Below, piece after piece: positions 23,544 through 35,200 of a stretch of DNA of 42,385 nucleotides (the first letter of the stretch is position 1; the number at the start of each line of letters is the position of its first letter). The notes beneath the pieces are model-generated. The model saw only the letters and a program-made list of their open reading frames with translations, did not search any database and was not told where the DNA came from. The stretch comes from Ignavibacteriaceae bacterium (GTDB taxonomy: Bacteria > Bacteroidota > Ignavibacteria > Ignavibacteriales > Ignavibacteriaceae): positions 1 through 42,385 of the forward strand of contig JACSRR010000163.1 in assembly GCA_014879635.1 (NCBI GenBank), given 5' to 3'. The position numbers and the translations under genes are program-made.

Positions 23544-25538
23544 ATGCTTAAAAAACTCTTTTACTTCTTTTTATTTACTCCAATTATCTTTGGGCAAAAT
23601 TACGAACTTCAAATTGCCATTGATAACTATAACAACGGGAAATTTTCGGAAGCAGTCTCTGTTTTCCAAAAATATATTGATTCAGGCTCTAAAGAGAAAG
23701 ACATTTTTTTAGCAGCTTCTGACTGCTATATTAAGCTTAATAATTATCCTAAAGCTATTTCAATTCTAGAAAAATATAGAACAGTTTTCGGTGATGAGTT
23801 CAACATTAATTTTCTACTTGCACAACTTTACGCGCAAACAGGAAATTATTTACCCGCAACTAATATTTTATCGGTACTGATAAGAAACTATCCTGATTCT
23901 AATTCTGCTAAAATCTACCTATCTGATGTGTTCTTAACTGTTGGCGTAACTCAATATGGGAGTAAAGACACTATAAATGCCGAAATTAATTTTAAAAATT
24001 CGCTAATTTACAATCCTTTTAATAAACAGGCACGGGTAAACTTATTAATTTTATTCCTTGAGTCAAAACGGTATAATGATGCACTCAAATTTGCCGAAGA
24101 AGGTTACAGGTTCTTTAACAACGATAATAATATCGCCTTAATATATTTTGAAGTTTTAATAGGGTTAGAAAATTTTACGGACGCACTGCCCGTATTAGAG
24201 GTTATTGCTAAAAGATTGCCGGATGATATTCAAATTCAGCTAAACCTTGCTATGCTTTACAGGTATAATAATTCTCCCGAAAAAGCTGTGCAGGTTTATG
24301 AAAATTTACGGAAGAATTTTCCGGGTAATAAAGATGTTTTTGAAGCCGAAATTAAATATTATGAGCTTTTTTCCGACGATGAAAAAATTATATCTTTATA
24401 TTTAGAATACTTGATTTATAAACCCGATGATAAAGAAATGAAGCTCAGACTTGCAAAGAAGTATGAATATACCGGAAATTTTGACAAAGCTCGAGAAATT
24501 TATTTGACATTAAACCCAAATCAAGAAGACCAATCAATAAATGTGTTAATTGCCGAAAACTACTCGGCTGCGGGTGATTTGGAGTCAGCTATTAGTCAAC
24601 TTCTAAGTATAATTGAAGATAAAAAAGCGGATCCATTTATTTATTCTAAATTATTCGAATTATTTCAAAAGTCAGGAAAGATAGAGAATGCTAAAGGTAT
24701 CTTACTTGCCGGATTAAAAAACTTCCCGTTTTCACTTGAATTAAATCTCGAATTGGTAAAAGTATATTATAACGAGCAAAAATTTGATAGTGCATTTATT
24801 GTATTAGAAACAATTTCCGGATATTCAAGAGAAGTACCCGAAATCCCCTATTATTTTGCTTTGATTTACAAAATCAATAATGAAAAAACTGCAGCAATTA
24901 GAAATTATTCAAGAGCAATAAGAGTTTCGCTTAAAGAAACAGGCAGAATTCAGACCTCTATTTCCGGTTCATTTAATAATGAGGCTATTACAAATCCCGA
25001 TAGTGCAAAAATTATTCAAGATGAAGCAGAAAAATTAAGAGTTTTTATATATATCATTAATTCAAGTTTTGCAGATTTGTCAACAATCTGTAATAATGAG
25101 GAATTTCTTGAAGTAATAGATAATTTATTAAGTGAACTACCTCAAGCAGCACTTATTTATGTTGAAAAAGGCAAGTTTTTACTTAAAACAGGTAAAACTG
25201 CTGAGGCAAGACAGGAGCTTGAAAAAGCTCAAATACTTTCTCCTTCAACAGTTGAGGTTCAAGAGGCTCTCGGTGAGTATTACGAGAAAACCGGTGATTT
25301 TGAAAATGCACTACTCTCTTTTAGAAGGGCTAACTCGCTTGACAAAGAAAATCAAAAATATTATAGAAAAATTATTGACTTAGCGGTAAAGTCAAACAAA
25401 TTAGACGAAATTTGCGATTATTGGCTTCAAGTGTACAAAACTTCAAAAAGCAATATTTTATTAAAAGAATTTCTTATTGAAGCCTTACACAAAGCAAACA
25501 GAACTAAAGAAGCAATTGAAATCATAAAAAGCAATTGA
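23544..25538 (+). CDS. Secreted or periplasmic TPR-repeat protein
   Basis: A 664-residue protein with an 18-residue signal peptide ending IFGQ, followed almost entirely by TPR-like helix pairs of ~34 residues. Examples are AVSVFQKYIDSGSKEKDIFL, GNYLPATNILSVLIRNYPDS, AVQVYENLRKNFPGNKDVFE, KAREIYLTLNP and ARQELEKAQILSPSTVEVQE, with the small-residue/aromatic spacing typical of the motif. At least ten repeats can be made out; the final ones (about 535-660) are the most canonical. TPR superhelices bind peptides or partner proteins, often in envelope assembly. ATG at 23544, 32 bp after the anchored protein gene. It is the last gene of the plus-strand run and converges with the giant-protein operon, with 14 bp between stops and no terminator visible. 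Confidence 0.85.
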   Translation: MLKKLFYFFLFTPIIFGQNYELQIAIDNYNNGKFSEAVSVFQKYIDSGSKEKDIFLAASDCYIKLNNYPKAISILEKYRTVFGDEFNINFLLAQLYAQTGNYLPATNILSVLIRNYPDSNSAKIYLSDVFLTVGVTQYGSKDTINAEINFKNSLIYNPFNKQARVNLLILFLESKRYNDALKFAEEGYRFFNNDNNIALIYFEVLIGLENFTDALPVLEVIAKRLPDDIQIQLNLAMLYRYNNSPEKAVQVYENLRKNFPGNKDVFEAEIKYYELFSDDEKIISLYLEYLIYKPDDKEMKLRLAKKYEYTGNFDKAREIYLTLNPNQEDQSINVLIAENYSAAGDLESAISQLLSIIEDKKADPFIYSKLFELFQKSGKIENAKGILLAGLKNFPFSLELNLELVKVYYNEQKFDSAFIVLETISGYSREVPEIPYYFALIYKINNEKTAAIRNYSRAIRVSLKETGRIQTSISGSFNNEAITNPDSAKIIQDEAEKLRVFIYIINSSFADLSTICNNEEFLEVIDNLLSELPQAALIYVEKGKFLLKTGKTAEARQELEKAQILSPSTVEVQEALGEYYEKTGDFENALLSFRRANSLDKENQKYYRKIIDLAVKSNKLDEICDYWLQVYKTSKSNILLKEFLIEALHKANRTKEAIEIIKSN

Positions 25539-25552
25539 CGATCACAAATTAC

Positions 25553-27322
25553 TTAAAACCTGTAGCTCCAAGTTAAACTGCCGGTAAACTCGTTAAAACT
25601 GATTGTATTCTTGTCTTTACCCGAAAAAAACGAACCTCTAAACATCACTCCTATATTACTACCATCAAAAACGGGATAATTTGATTGAATTACTAACACG
25701 CTTGTGCCGCTTACATCCGAATTTGTGAAAGAATATGAAAGAGAATTGTTTAATTTATCGTCTAACATTTTATAATTCACTCTAGCGTTTACTGTCTCAG
25801 AATTGTTGTTTCCCCTCGGTCCCAGATCTACAACATTAAAACTTACCGTTAAATTTGTACTTAATTGCTTATTAAAGTTTGAAGTAATTCCAAAATTATA
25901 CCCCTGCGAATTAACTTCATTATCGCCCCTGATTTTGTTCTTTGTGGCAAAATTTTGAGTCGTAAAATTTGTACTTAATGTGTGCGCATATCCGAATGCT
26001 TCCATTTGATAATTGATATTTGCCCCTATGTTATAGCCACCGTTATCTACTTTAATTGTATCATTTTTTGCGTTATTAGCCATTGAATTGAAATTTGTAT
26101 TTAATGTTACGCTCAGCTCATTTAAAGGTCTTATAGCTAATACAACTCCGTAATTATCTCTAAATGTAGTATATAGCTTCTGATCTATTACATTATCGTT
26201 CTGCCTTTGATAGTTTGTTTGAATTGCAATCATTCCCCCCAATAAATTGAAACTTACAGCTCCGTTTATTATTTGACGGTCATTGATTATTGAAGCAATG
26301 CCTAACGACGCATAACCCGGACCAACTAAAGTATATGCAAATCTCGCATTCCCCAATGTAGAATTATATCCTAACTCTGAATGGAGTGCATAATCCGCAT
26401 TTGTCGTAATTCTTGGTGTATAATAATCACGCATAAACTCCGGTACATCTTTTGAGTCTATTTCATCACTGTAAGTATCTTTCGTAAAAAGACTAACGGA
26501 GAACTCGCTTTTTATTTTTAAGGAGTTCTCAAATAGATTTAATCCCCAATTTACCCCAACTATCATATTTTCTTCAGGCGTTACGCCTACATAAGAGGTA
26601 TCTGCTTGAAGCAAACCTCCTCCTGATGGTATAGAGTCAATTTGTTGAAATATATTTCTACTTAGCGAGTTTAAGTCGTCTTTGCTTCTAAGGAAATTTA
26701 TGTCAAAATGGTCTCCGCTACCATCTCCTATTCCTAACTTGGCTGCTATAACATATCTTGAATAAGTTGAATTAAAAGCTCCTTGTTCGGTAGCTCTTTG
26801 AGTTTGACCGCCTACAATTTGAAAACGGAGTAAACCGGGATATAATTCTAACCCCGCACCCCTTACCATTACATCGGCTAATGTAAAACGCGACATTTGA
26901 TGGCTAAAATCTCCTAAGTGGGCTACGCCCCATCCCCAATCGGGGTGAAGAGCAATCGTATTAATATTTTGCCTTGCAGCACTCCCTTCGGTTGATAGAA
27001 ATAGATCAAAATTTACACTGAAATTGTCAAAAAGCGAGATAGTTGGTCTGAAGTAAATTCTTCCCGATTCTCCGGGTCTTCTGCTATCTCTTCCCGTAAT
27101 TCCGTACAACTCACCAAATAAACCAAACTCTCCGGATATCCTTACTTGTTTTAACGCTTCATCCCAAAATGTGCTCTCTTCAGTAACTTCACCTCCAAAC
27201 ATCTTCATAAATTGAACAGAATCAATCTTCGGAATTGCAGGCGGAAGATCTAAATCTTGTGATTTCATAAAAAATGAAGGGAAAAAAGATAATACTAAAA
27301 AATAAAGTAAAAATTTATTCAA
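25553..27322 (-). CDS. Predicted outer-membrane barrel protein of the giant-protein operon
   Basis: A 589-residue envelope protein with a signal peptide of about 22 residues. After a short helical linker (VTEESTFWDEALKQVRISG) come dense amphipathic strands (GRIYFRPTISLFDNFSVNFD, ARFAYTLVGPGYASLGIA, AVSFNLLGGMIAIQTNY, LSVTLNTNFNSMANN), ending in GSLTWSYRF with a terminal Phe: an outer-membrane beta-barrel of roughly 20 or more strands. No POTRA, plug or OmpA domain was seen, and no family is assigned. The start is TTG at 27322, 1 bp after the previous stop, with a G-run 8 nt upstream; the next Met (residue 19) would remove the signal peptide. As last gene of the operon it could anchor or export the two large secreted proteins encoded before it, which is inference. 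Confidence 0.7.
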   Translation of the reverse strand: MNKFLLYFLVLSFFPSFFMKSQDLDLPPAIPKIDSVQFMKMFGGEVTEESTFWDEALKQVRISGEFGLFGELYGITGRDSRRPGESGRIYFRPTISLFDNFSVNFDLFLSTEGSAARQNINTIALHPDWGWGVAHLGDFSHQMSRFTLADVMVRGAGLELYPGLLRFQIVGGQTQRATEQGAFNSTYSRYVIAAKLGIGDGSGDHFDINFLRSKDDLNSLSRNIFQQIDSIPSGGGLLQADTSYVGVTPEENMIVGVNWGLNLFENSLKIKSEFSVSLFTKDTYSDEIDSKDVPEFMRDYYTPRITTNADYALHSELGYNSTLGNARFAYTLVGPGYASLGIASIINDRQIINGAVSFNLLGGMIAIQTNYQRQNDNVIDQKLYTTFRDNYGVVLAIRPLNELSVTLNTNFNSMANNAKNDTIKVDNGGYNIGANINYQMEAFGYAHTLSTNFTTQNFATKNKIRGDNEVNSQGYNFGITSNFNKQLSTNLTVSFNVVDLGPRGNNNSETVNARVNYKMLDDKLNNSLSYSFTNSDVSGTSVLVIQSNYPVFDGSNIGVMFRGSFFSGKDKNTISFNEFTGSLTWSYRF

Positions 27323-27323
27323 T

Positions 27324-29282
27324 TTAAATGCCCCCCGTTACATTTGCATATTTACTCCATTCACTCTCATTTCCGGATGTATCAACTGCCCTAACCTTGT
27401 AGAAATTCTTAACGGTGCCTTGTGTATCTGTATAAGAAGTCTCGGTAACAAGGTTTGAGTTCAATTTAACATAAACGCCGTTTGGAATTTCAGATCTATA
27501 CAGATTATAGCCGGCTAAGTCATTATCGCCTACTCTTACCCAGGTTATTTTAACAGAGTTATCCTCTAATGACGCAGTTACATAACGCACTTGAGAAGGA
27601 GGCGTCTTGTCTAAAATTTTTACCGGCTCGGTTGCTGAAAAATCACTTTTATTTCCTGCAGTATCAATAGCTTGTACTAAATAGATGTAACTTTCTAACA
27701 ACTTGACTGTATTGTCTATATAAACTGCAGGGAATTTAGTAACCGTGGTTAAAAGAGCCGGAGTTTCATTTTCTCTCTGTCTAAAAATTTTAATTTCCTT
27801 TACATCACCCGAGGAAGATGAACCCGTAATAATTTCAACTCCTCTGCCTTGTTTAAATGTGGCAGAAACCGGAGAAGGGGGAGCAGGCGCTTCATTATCG
27901 GGCACAATTATTTCAAAAATAGGGCTAACGGTGCTTTCATTTTCCGCTCTATCAAGTACGCTAACCGAATAGTATATTTTTCTACCCGCAGGCAACCCGG
28001 TGCCTCCGTAACCGCTATCAATAAATATCGTTGAAGATGTAACCCCTGCGGCTGCCAAAACATCTCTTCTTTCGCCCCTAAATATTTTATATAGATAAGC
28101 ATCATCTGATTTTGATTTTTCAATTTCTAATCTAACAAAACGATTTTCTACGCTTCCTGTTTTTATTACCACCGGTTCCGGAGCAATCAAATCTTCTAAA
28201 TAAACGCTAGCAACTTGACTTAAAATACTTTCAAGGTTCTCTGAAGAAACGGATGTTACAAAATAAAAATATCTTTTGCCGTAAGATGCGGTACTATCTG
28301 TAAAAACGGGTTTCGAATATTCAATTAATTTTGAGTTTAATTTTAAGGAATCAGAGCCTAAACTTTCTTTTCTGTAAATATTGTAACCGGTGATATTACT
28401 CTCAGAGGCAACATTCCAAGAAAGAAAAATAAAATAATCCGAACCGGCAGCCGTAAGCCCTGAAGGAGCGGAAGGGGGCATTTTCTGGTCACTCTCTACT
28501 CTAACTATTTCTGAACTTCCGCTTTCTCTGCCTGAAGGGTCAACTGCGGTGATATAATATTCGTAAACTGACCTTGAATCAGGTTTAATATCGGTAAATA
28601 TATTTTCCGAATCATCATCTCTTAAATTAAATCCGTTATTTACAACCCTAAATTCACCACTATTCTCTTTTCTATAAATATTAAAGCGAACTGCAAGATT
28701 ATTCCTGTCCTCTGCCCACTTTGGATAATCCCAGCTTAGGGTTACAATTCCTTTAACCGATTTTGCCTTCAAATTAACAGGCTTTGATGGTTTTACTACC
28801 GATGCATTTACAGTTTTTGTAAATTGAGATGTACTTGAACCGGTTCTCCCAAAATATTCAATTTTATACTCATAGCTGTTACCTTCACTCACTTCTAAAT
28901 CGTAATAGACTCTTCCGGCAACTTCGGCTGCTGAAAGAAACATCAAAGATAGCAAAGCGGATTTAAAGCTATTTCCTTTTACCCGCCTTATAACTTCAAT
29001 TTCACTATCGGCGTCCAAAATTCTGCTTAACTGTTTATAATCATTAGCAAGAATATTCATTGCATCCGTAAATTCGGATATAGATTTAACAGGGTTATCA
29101 GAATTCAGTTTGACAAACTCACCGCCTGCCGATCTTCTTGAAACTAAAACATATTCATCAACAGCGGGTGCTTTTGTTAAAAATATTACTGCTTTTTCTC
29201 CGTTATACATATAAAGAAGGTCGGCGTCTTGAGGTAAAACCACCGTATAAATCAACAAAACAAATAATAATATCTTTACCAT
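27324..29282 (-). CDS. Secreted multi-FN3-domain protein
   Basis: A 652-residue secreted protein. Residues 1-18 are a signal peptide (MVKILLFVLLIYTVVLPQ). About 140 residues of unknown fold follow, then about five consecutive fibronectin type III domains at ~160-652. Each shows the 'P-x-x-P-x-x-L', 'V-x-L-x-W', 'Y-x-(I/V)-Y-R' and 'Y-Y-(V/I)-x-A-V-D' pattern, e.g. VTLSWDYPKWAED, FNIYRKEN, YYITAVDPSGRES and FYKVRAVDTSGNES. No T9SS sorting tail is present. ATG at 29282 is preferred over a TTG five codons upstream, because GGAGAG lies 7-9 nt before the ATG and overlaps that TTG. The ATG overlaps the end of the giant gene by 7 bp, so translation is probably coupled. Likely an extracellular structural or adhesive partner of the giant. 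Confidence 0.8.
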   Translation of the reverse strand: MVKILLFVLLIYTVVLPQDADLLYMYNGEKAVIFLTKAPAVDEYVLVSRRSAGGEFVKLNSDNPVKSISEFTDAMNILANDYKQLSRILDADSEIEVIRRVKGNSFKSALLSLMFLSAAEVAGRVYYDLEVSEGNSYEYKIEYFGRTGSSTSQFTKTVNASVVKPSKPVNLKAKSVKGIVTLSWDYPKWAEDRNNLAVRFNIYRKENSGEFRVVNNGFNLRDDDSENIFTDIKPDSRSVYEYYITAVDPSGRESGSSEIVRVESDQKMPPSAPSGLTAAGSDYFIFLSWNVASESNITGYNIYRKESLGSDSLKLNSKLIEYSKPVFTDSTASYGKRYFYFVTSVSSENLESILSQVASVYLEDLIAPEPVVIKTGSVENRFVRLEIEKSKSDDAYLYKIFRGERRDVLAAAGVTSSTIFIDSGYGGTGLPAGRKIYYSVSVLDRAENESTVSPIFEIIVPDNEAPAPPSPVSATFKQGRGVEIITGSSSSGDVKEIKIFRQRENETPALLTTVTKFPAVYIDNTVKLLESYIYLVQAIDTAGNKSDFSATEPVKILDKTPPSQVRYVTASLEDNSVKITWVRVGDNDLAGYNLYRSEIPNGVYVKLNSNLVTETSYTDTQGTVKNFYKVRAVDTSGNESEWSKYANVTGGI

Positions 29283-32200
29283 GTAAACTCTCTCCAAATT
29301 ACGGGGCTTCCATAGTTACCAAATTCAGCGTAAGTCCCTATAAAAAACCGCCGCCCGGGCCACATTTGAAGCCCTGTTGAAGTATCCAAAAAAATGTTAC
29401 CTTGTCCTGTTGTCCATTGCAAAATATCTGTATTACCCTCGCCGGATCCTATAGCGTACCACCAAGTGGCATCATAAGGCAAATAGGTTGCCGAATATAA
29501 ATTTAGGACATATTTTCGCATTGCCCACCCAAGATGCGTAAGTGAAATTATTGGTTGCGGCTCAGGTAGTGTAAATGTAAACGGGAAATACTCTCTATCT
29601 ATTTGTTTTACTTCATAAACATTACTTACGGTTCCCTGTGATGATACACTCCTAACACCTACATAGTAATTAGTACCGATGTTAAGATTGTTAAAGTCAT
29701 AATTAAAAGGTATTTCTTGATTTTCAGGAAATCCCGGCGGAATATTTAAATCTACCCAACCGGTCAAACTTGTATCTGTATATGAACTTCTACCTATGTT
29801 ATATTGATATTTTGCTATTGCCGGTGAGTGTGTATATTCTTGAGTGTCAAACTTTAAAGTTCTAAAAGCTGCATAATCATAATACTTTGCCACCGGAACC
29901 GGGGGGATAAAAGGAGCTGAAACCGGACCAACAGAAATAAAATTACCTGCTTTATTACCTCCGTTTATTGCTCTAATATTTAAGTATTTACCGTCTAAAA
30001 GAGTCAAGATATCTGCCGGTATAGCAACAATTCTATCTTGAGGGATATTCCTAAACGAGTCATGAACAGTCCAACCTAAATTACCGGTTGCGCCCGGTGA
30101 TGCGCCTATTGAAATCTGATAATACTTTACTCCTGATTCTTGATCTGAACTTAACTTCTCAAAGAATAGTTTGCTTCCGTTATTAAAGAACCATTTAACC
30201 ACAGGTTCGGAGGGTTTAGTATTGTCATTTATATTAAATTCTCTCATATAAAGTATATCACTTTTTGAACCGGTATTCTTAATGCTTCTAATTTCACCAA
30301 TCAGATTATCAGGCGAATAACTACCTGTCAAAGATATATTTGCGGATAACCCGTTTGTAAAGACCCAGCCCGGTGTTAAATCTGTATTTGTATCAAAAGT
30401 TCTTAATTTGTATTCATATCCAATTACGCCGGTAGTGTCTGTCATCAACCAGTTAAGATTTATTTGATTAATTAATGAGGGATCGTCATTTATTATTTCA
30501 GGTAATGGTTGAGGTGCCTCCCCATAAGTTGCTCCCTGTGTTGATTGTGAAGCATCAATTTGTGCCGGTAAACCGGAGGGAGTTGGCGGCTTAGAAAAAT
30601 CAAAGTTTATGATAATTGACTTTGAGGAATGTCCAAAAATACCCGAACCGTTATAAGTATTTAAAGTTAGTGTTAACGGAGCATCATAAATATAATTAAT
30701 GGAGTTTTGTAAACCCGTTTCAAGTGTGGCGGTATAGTCAATGCCCGAACTACTAAATAAATAATCGCCGAAAGAAAAATAACCGGCATTTAAACTCACC
30801 GAAGTAATACCTGAATTAGGATCTGATGTTCTCACTTTTATAGAAAATTGATCAGCCCCAATTGTATATACGGTATTATTACCCGAAACGGAAACTAATG
30901 CTCCCGGAATACTAAATTCTTCTATAACCGGAGGTGTATCGTCAACTAAAAGAAATTGCTCGCTACTAACAATATCACCCGCAATACCTGCGTTATTTAC
31001 GGCTCTTACATGCATATAATAGTACCCGTAGTCCAAGTTTTGGATCAAATCTGCCGGTACTCTAACTATTCCGTTAGGCGGAATATTTTTAAATGCAGGG
31101 TGTTCAACCCACTGAATAGCTTGATAATTCCACGGGAAATCTTGAGTGATCGCAAATTGATACCTGTCTATGCCTGATTCAGGATCGGCAGCCTGTTTTA
31201 AGAAAAACAGATTTAGATTAGACTTTGGCATATTTCCTGATGCACCTTGAGGAACTCCAAAGAAATACCTTAGAGTTGGGTTACCCGGTTTGCTATTATC
31301 TGCTAAGCTATAATATGTTGAAGTTTGAACATCACTTTTTACACCGGTGTATCTTACGCTTCTAAGTTCAATCTTTACGCTTGAAAAATTGGATGTAACA
31401 GGGAAAGTAAAATTAACAACATTAGATTTACCCGTACTATCCCATCCGTTTGTTCTTACGGAGTCACCGGGAAGAGTAATTACTCTATATTCATAGTGAG
31501 TAATATCATCATCATTTTCTATTGTCCAGTTAAATTTAATTGAAACAGTACCTTGAACAACAACCGGTTCAGGCGCCGGAAGTGGTTGAAAGATATTTCC
31601 GAAACGCCCTTGAGCCGGAACTGAAAAAGAAGTGTTAAATGTAACAGGTTGTTGTTGAGTCATTACCGGTTGCGCCGGCTTTTTTCTATCAATAAAAATT
31701 CTTGCAGATGAACCGACGGCACTGAATAAACCGTCTTGATTTTTTGCCCTCACATTTACGAAATAATTATTGTCACCTTCTAAATTGAGCCCCTGTATTT
31801 GCATATTTGAAATTGTACCTACACTTTCCCAGTTTCTAATATTTGTTGAACCGGGTGCGGTACCAATTGAATATTCGTAACCGGTAACCCCTGATTGAGG
31901 ATCAGATGCTAACCACTTAGCAGTAATTGAATTTGTTAATGCCGTAACATAATGAAAGTTTGTACCTTGACCACGCTCTAACATATTTAATATTGTTACT
32001 ACAGGTGTAGTAGGCGGAGTATTATCAGGCGGGGCACTTGTTGAAACAGGATCTGAATTTGCAAAAACACCTACGGGACCTGTAACAATATTTGAAGTTA
32101 GTGTTCTATAACTAACAAAACCGGCTTTATTTCTTGCTCTCAACTGAAATTTACTAACTACCGTATTTTCTTCTACTGAAACCGGGAAATGATGTACATC

Positions 32201-35200
32201 TATAGAGTTTAATAAACCTATACTCATAAATCCCGTATCAGAAGGTGAAGAAATACCCTCGTTAAACTTTATTGCATATTCAATAACATTATTGCTTGAA
32301 GTTGACCAGTAAATATTTTGGTTATTAATATACCTTAGATTCTGGTTAGTTTGGCTTAAATTACTAATAACAGGTAAAGTTAAATCATTTACAACCGCAT
32401 CTCTTTTTGCCGTTAGTGTTGTTAAAGATGGTACCGCATTTTTTACTGTATCGTGCTGTTCGGCTTTCCAGTAAACATATCTATCAAGTACCTCAAATAA
32501 ATTTTGCGCCATCATTTGCCTTTTGACAAAAACAGAGTCAAGTAGCTTTGTATATAATACTTGGTTAGGATAGAAAGCATCTAACCGCTGTTGGGCAAGA
32601 TTCTTTAATCCTACTATTTTGGTTATTGCATCATTACTTACTTTAAATAAAGCTTCTCTGGGTATCTCATTGTAAAGTTGCTTAAGTACAGAATAAGCAG
32701 ATTCTCTCTTCTGATCAAGTGTATAACCTGAAAATATACTATTGAAGGTACCTAAAGAATTGTCTTCTCCCGCTAAACTTTTAATTCTCTGCCATCTGTT
32801 GAGTGCTCTTCTTGTGATTTCCAATTCACCAAAATACATTGGGATATTAAATGCATTTTTTAACTCTATATCTTGATAAAAGAATGCGGTTGAAACTTGC
32901 GGATTGAAAATCAAACTAGGCAACGAAGTATTAATAAAATACTGCCTTTCACGGTATTTGAACATTCCCATCATCATATAAAGAGACTCAACCGAAAATC
33001 TTATATTATTAAACCTATTTCCAAAATTTAGAAACTCACTATTTGTTGAAAATAGATTATCAAAATTTGAGATCATCTCCTCAATACCGGAAAGATTTGC
33101 TTTCATCAAATTATCATATTCAATTGTTTTAGCTTGATAAAGATTTATATTCTCAAGATTGTTTAAAACCAAACTTTCATTTAGATTAAATGAAGGTCCT
33201 GCAATAACTGTAGCAATAGTATTTTCGCCTTGCATACTATATGATACTTGTGGTGAGATAAAGGAAACGGATTGAAGCGGGTTAGAAATATTTATTTCGG
33301 GCGTTTCACCGGGTAGCACAATATTTGAAGTTATCGAATTTAAACTCGCACTTAAATTACTAAATGTGGCGTTAAAGTTAGTTATTTCCTCATTAACAGT
33401 CTGTATTGCTTGAATAATAGATTGCCTTAAATTTTCATTTGACACATTCAATAATGCAGCTCTTAGCGATTCCAAATACCAAGCCATACTTTGCCTGAAA
33501 TAACTTACACTCGGGTTAGGATTCCAAGTTACATTATTTTCTTCAATAATCATCATTGAATCTAACCAGTTTCTCCAGCTGTTTGCTACATTAGGGTCAA
33601 AAGCTCTTGCCCGGGTAATTGTTTGATACATTCCGTCAATAGCAGCGAAAATCGTTTCTTGAGTAATACCTAAAGTAGCGGGAATGTTAGCCATTTGAGT
33701 TCTGGCATTTTCAGCTGCAGTGTTAAAAGCATCTCCGATATTTTTAGCTTCTTCAATCAATGCATCCATTGACCGGTCTCTTCCAAAACCGGCACTAAAA
33801 CCACCGGGTGCAACTTTCAACCAAATATCACCGTCCCAGCTTACAAAAAGTAGAGTAATTGAAAGTGAGGCACCACCGTAAAAATAAAAATTTGGTGAAC
33901 CGATTAGAACACCTTTCACACTACCTCTTGCCGAAGCAATTCCTCCTAAAACCGAAGCATTTATATATACTTCAAGATAAGCACCCCAATCTATATTTGG
34001 CCTGTACCATACTCTTAGCTCTAAACCGCTCTCAACACTTACAATCCAGACATTAAATCCTTGACTCATTGATGCGGAGGCATAAAAACCAAGATTACCG
34101 ACATAAAATTCTCCGCTTCCGGAAATAACACTGATAATATTAAAATTTGTGTTACCAATGATACCCCAAGTATTGTTGTCATAAATATAAAAAGTAAGAT
34201 TAGCATCTGCAGTAATCAAAGATTTCATATTAAGAATGACATTTAGTGTACCTTCTGCGTATGCATTAGTAAACCCAACAGTTAAATTAAATGTACCATA
34301 AATACTTTGAGTTTGATTTAACAAAACGGCTTTACCGGTTAGATTAAATGATTGGTCAGATAAAGTTAACAATACTTTTGCATTTATTGCATCGCTTGTA
34401 CCAAAAACAAAAGAACCATAAACTAAAACCGCAAAAGAACCTGCGGGGGCGCTAATACTCCCTTTTGTTTCATCATCAAGACCGCAATTAGCTTTAACTA
34501 AATTAATATCTTCAGTTCTTGGGTTAAGAAAGAACCCCCCTCCTATTCCGGTTAAGAAAATGCCGGGACCAATTGCTACCGGTGGCATATTTAACGCCGC
34601 TAAAAATATTCCCGCCCTTGTAGTACCGCCGTCTCTCTCAAATTTTCCTATAACTGCTATATCATAAGCCCTGTTAAGTTTCCCTCTTCCGGCAAATAAC
34701 AAAAAGAAATTCTCCCCTTCAGAACGGTAAGAGATATCAACGGCAAATCTAACCATCCCGCTCTTTAAGCTGAAATTGGCGTTTTTAATTGTTAAACTAA
34801 CGCTATTATCGGTTTTAGTATAAAGAAGAAATTCATCAATGCCTCCTCCTCCAAAATTCTGAATATTAATAGTACCGCCAAATTTTATGAAATTTTTAAC
34901 GGTTATTTCGGTTGAATCAATTGCACCGTTGCTACCTCCTGTTACCATGATTTGTGTTTCATCAAAACTCATGGCAAACTCACTCACACTCAAACTTATA
35001 ATATTTTGTAAATCGAGTGAGCCTCCCGTTATCATTCCGTTTACATTTTCTAATGTTCCGTTAGAATGAATTTTTAGGTTGCTAAAATCTAAAGAACCGC
35101 TAATTTTACTAAAATTGGCAGCCGCGGCACCGCTTACCGTAAGTTTAAAGTTACCGTTACTCAAAGATTCAATATTATGGCTAGTGATGTTTAATTTGAG

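Noticed and set aside
29283-29297. TTG start for the FN3 protein
   Set aside because: The codon overlaps the GGAGAG ribosome site; the ATG at 29282 is well placed and starts the signal peptide.
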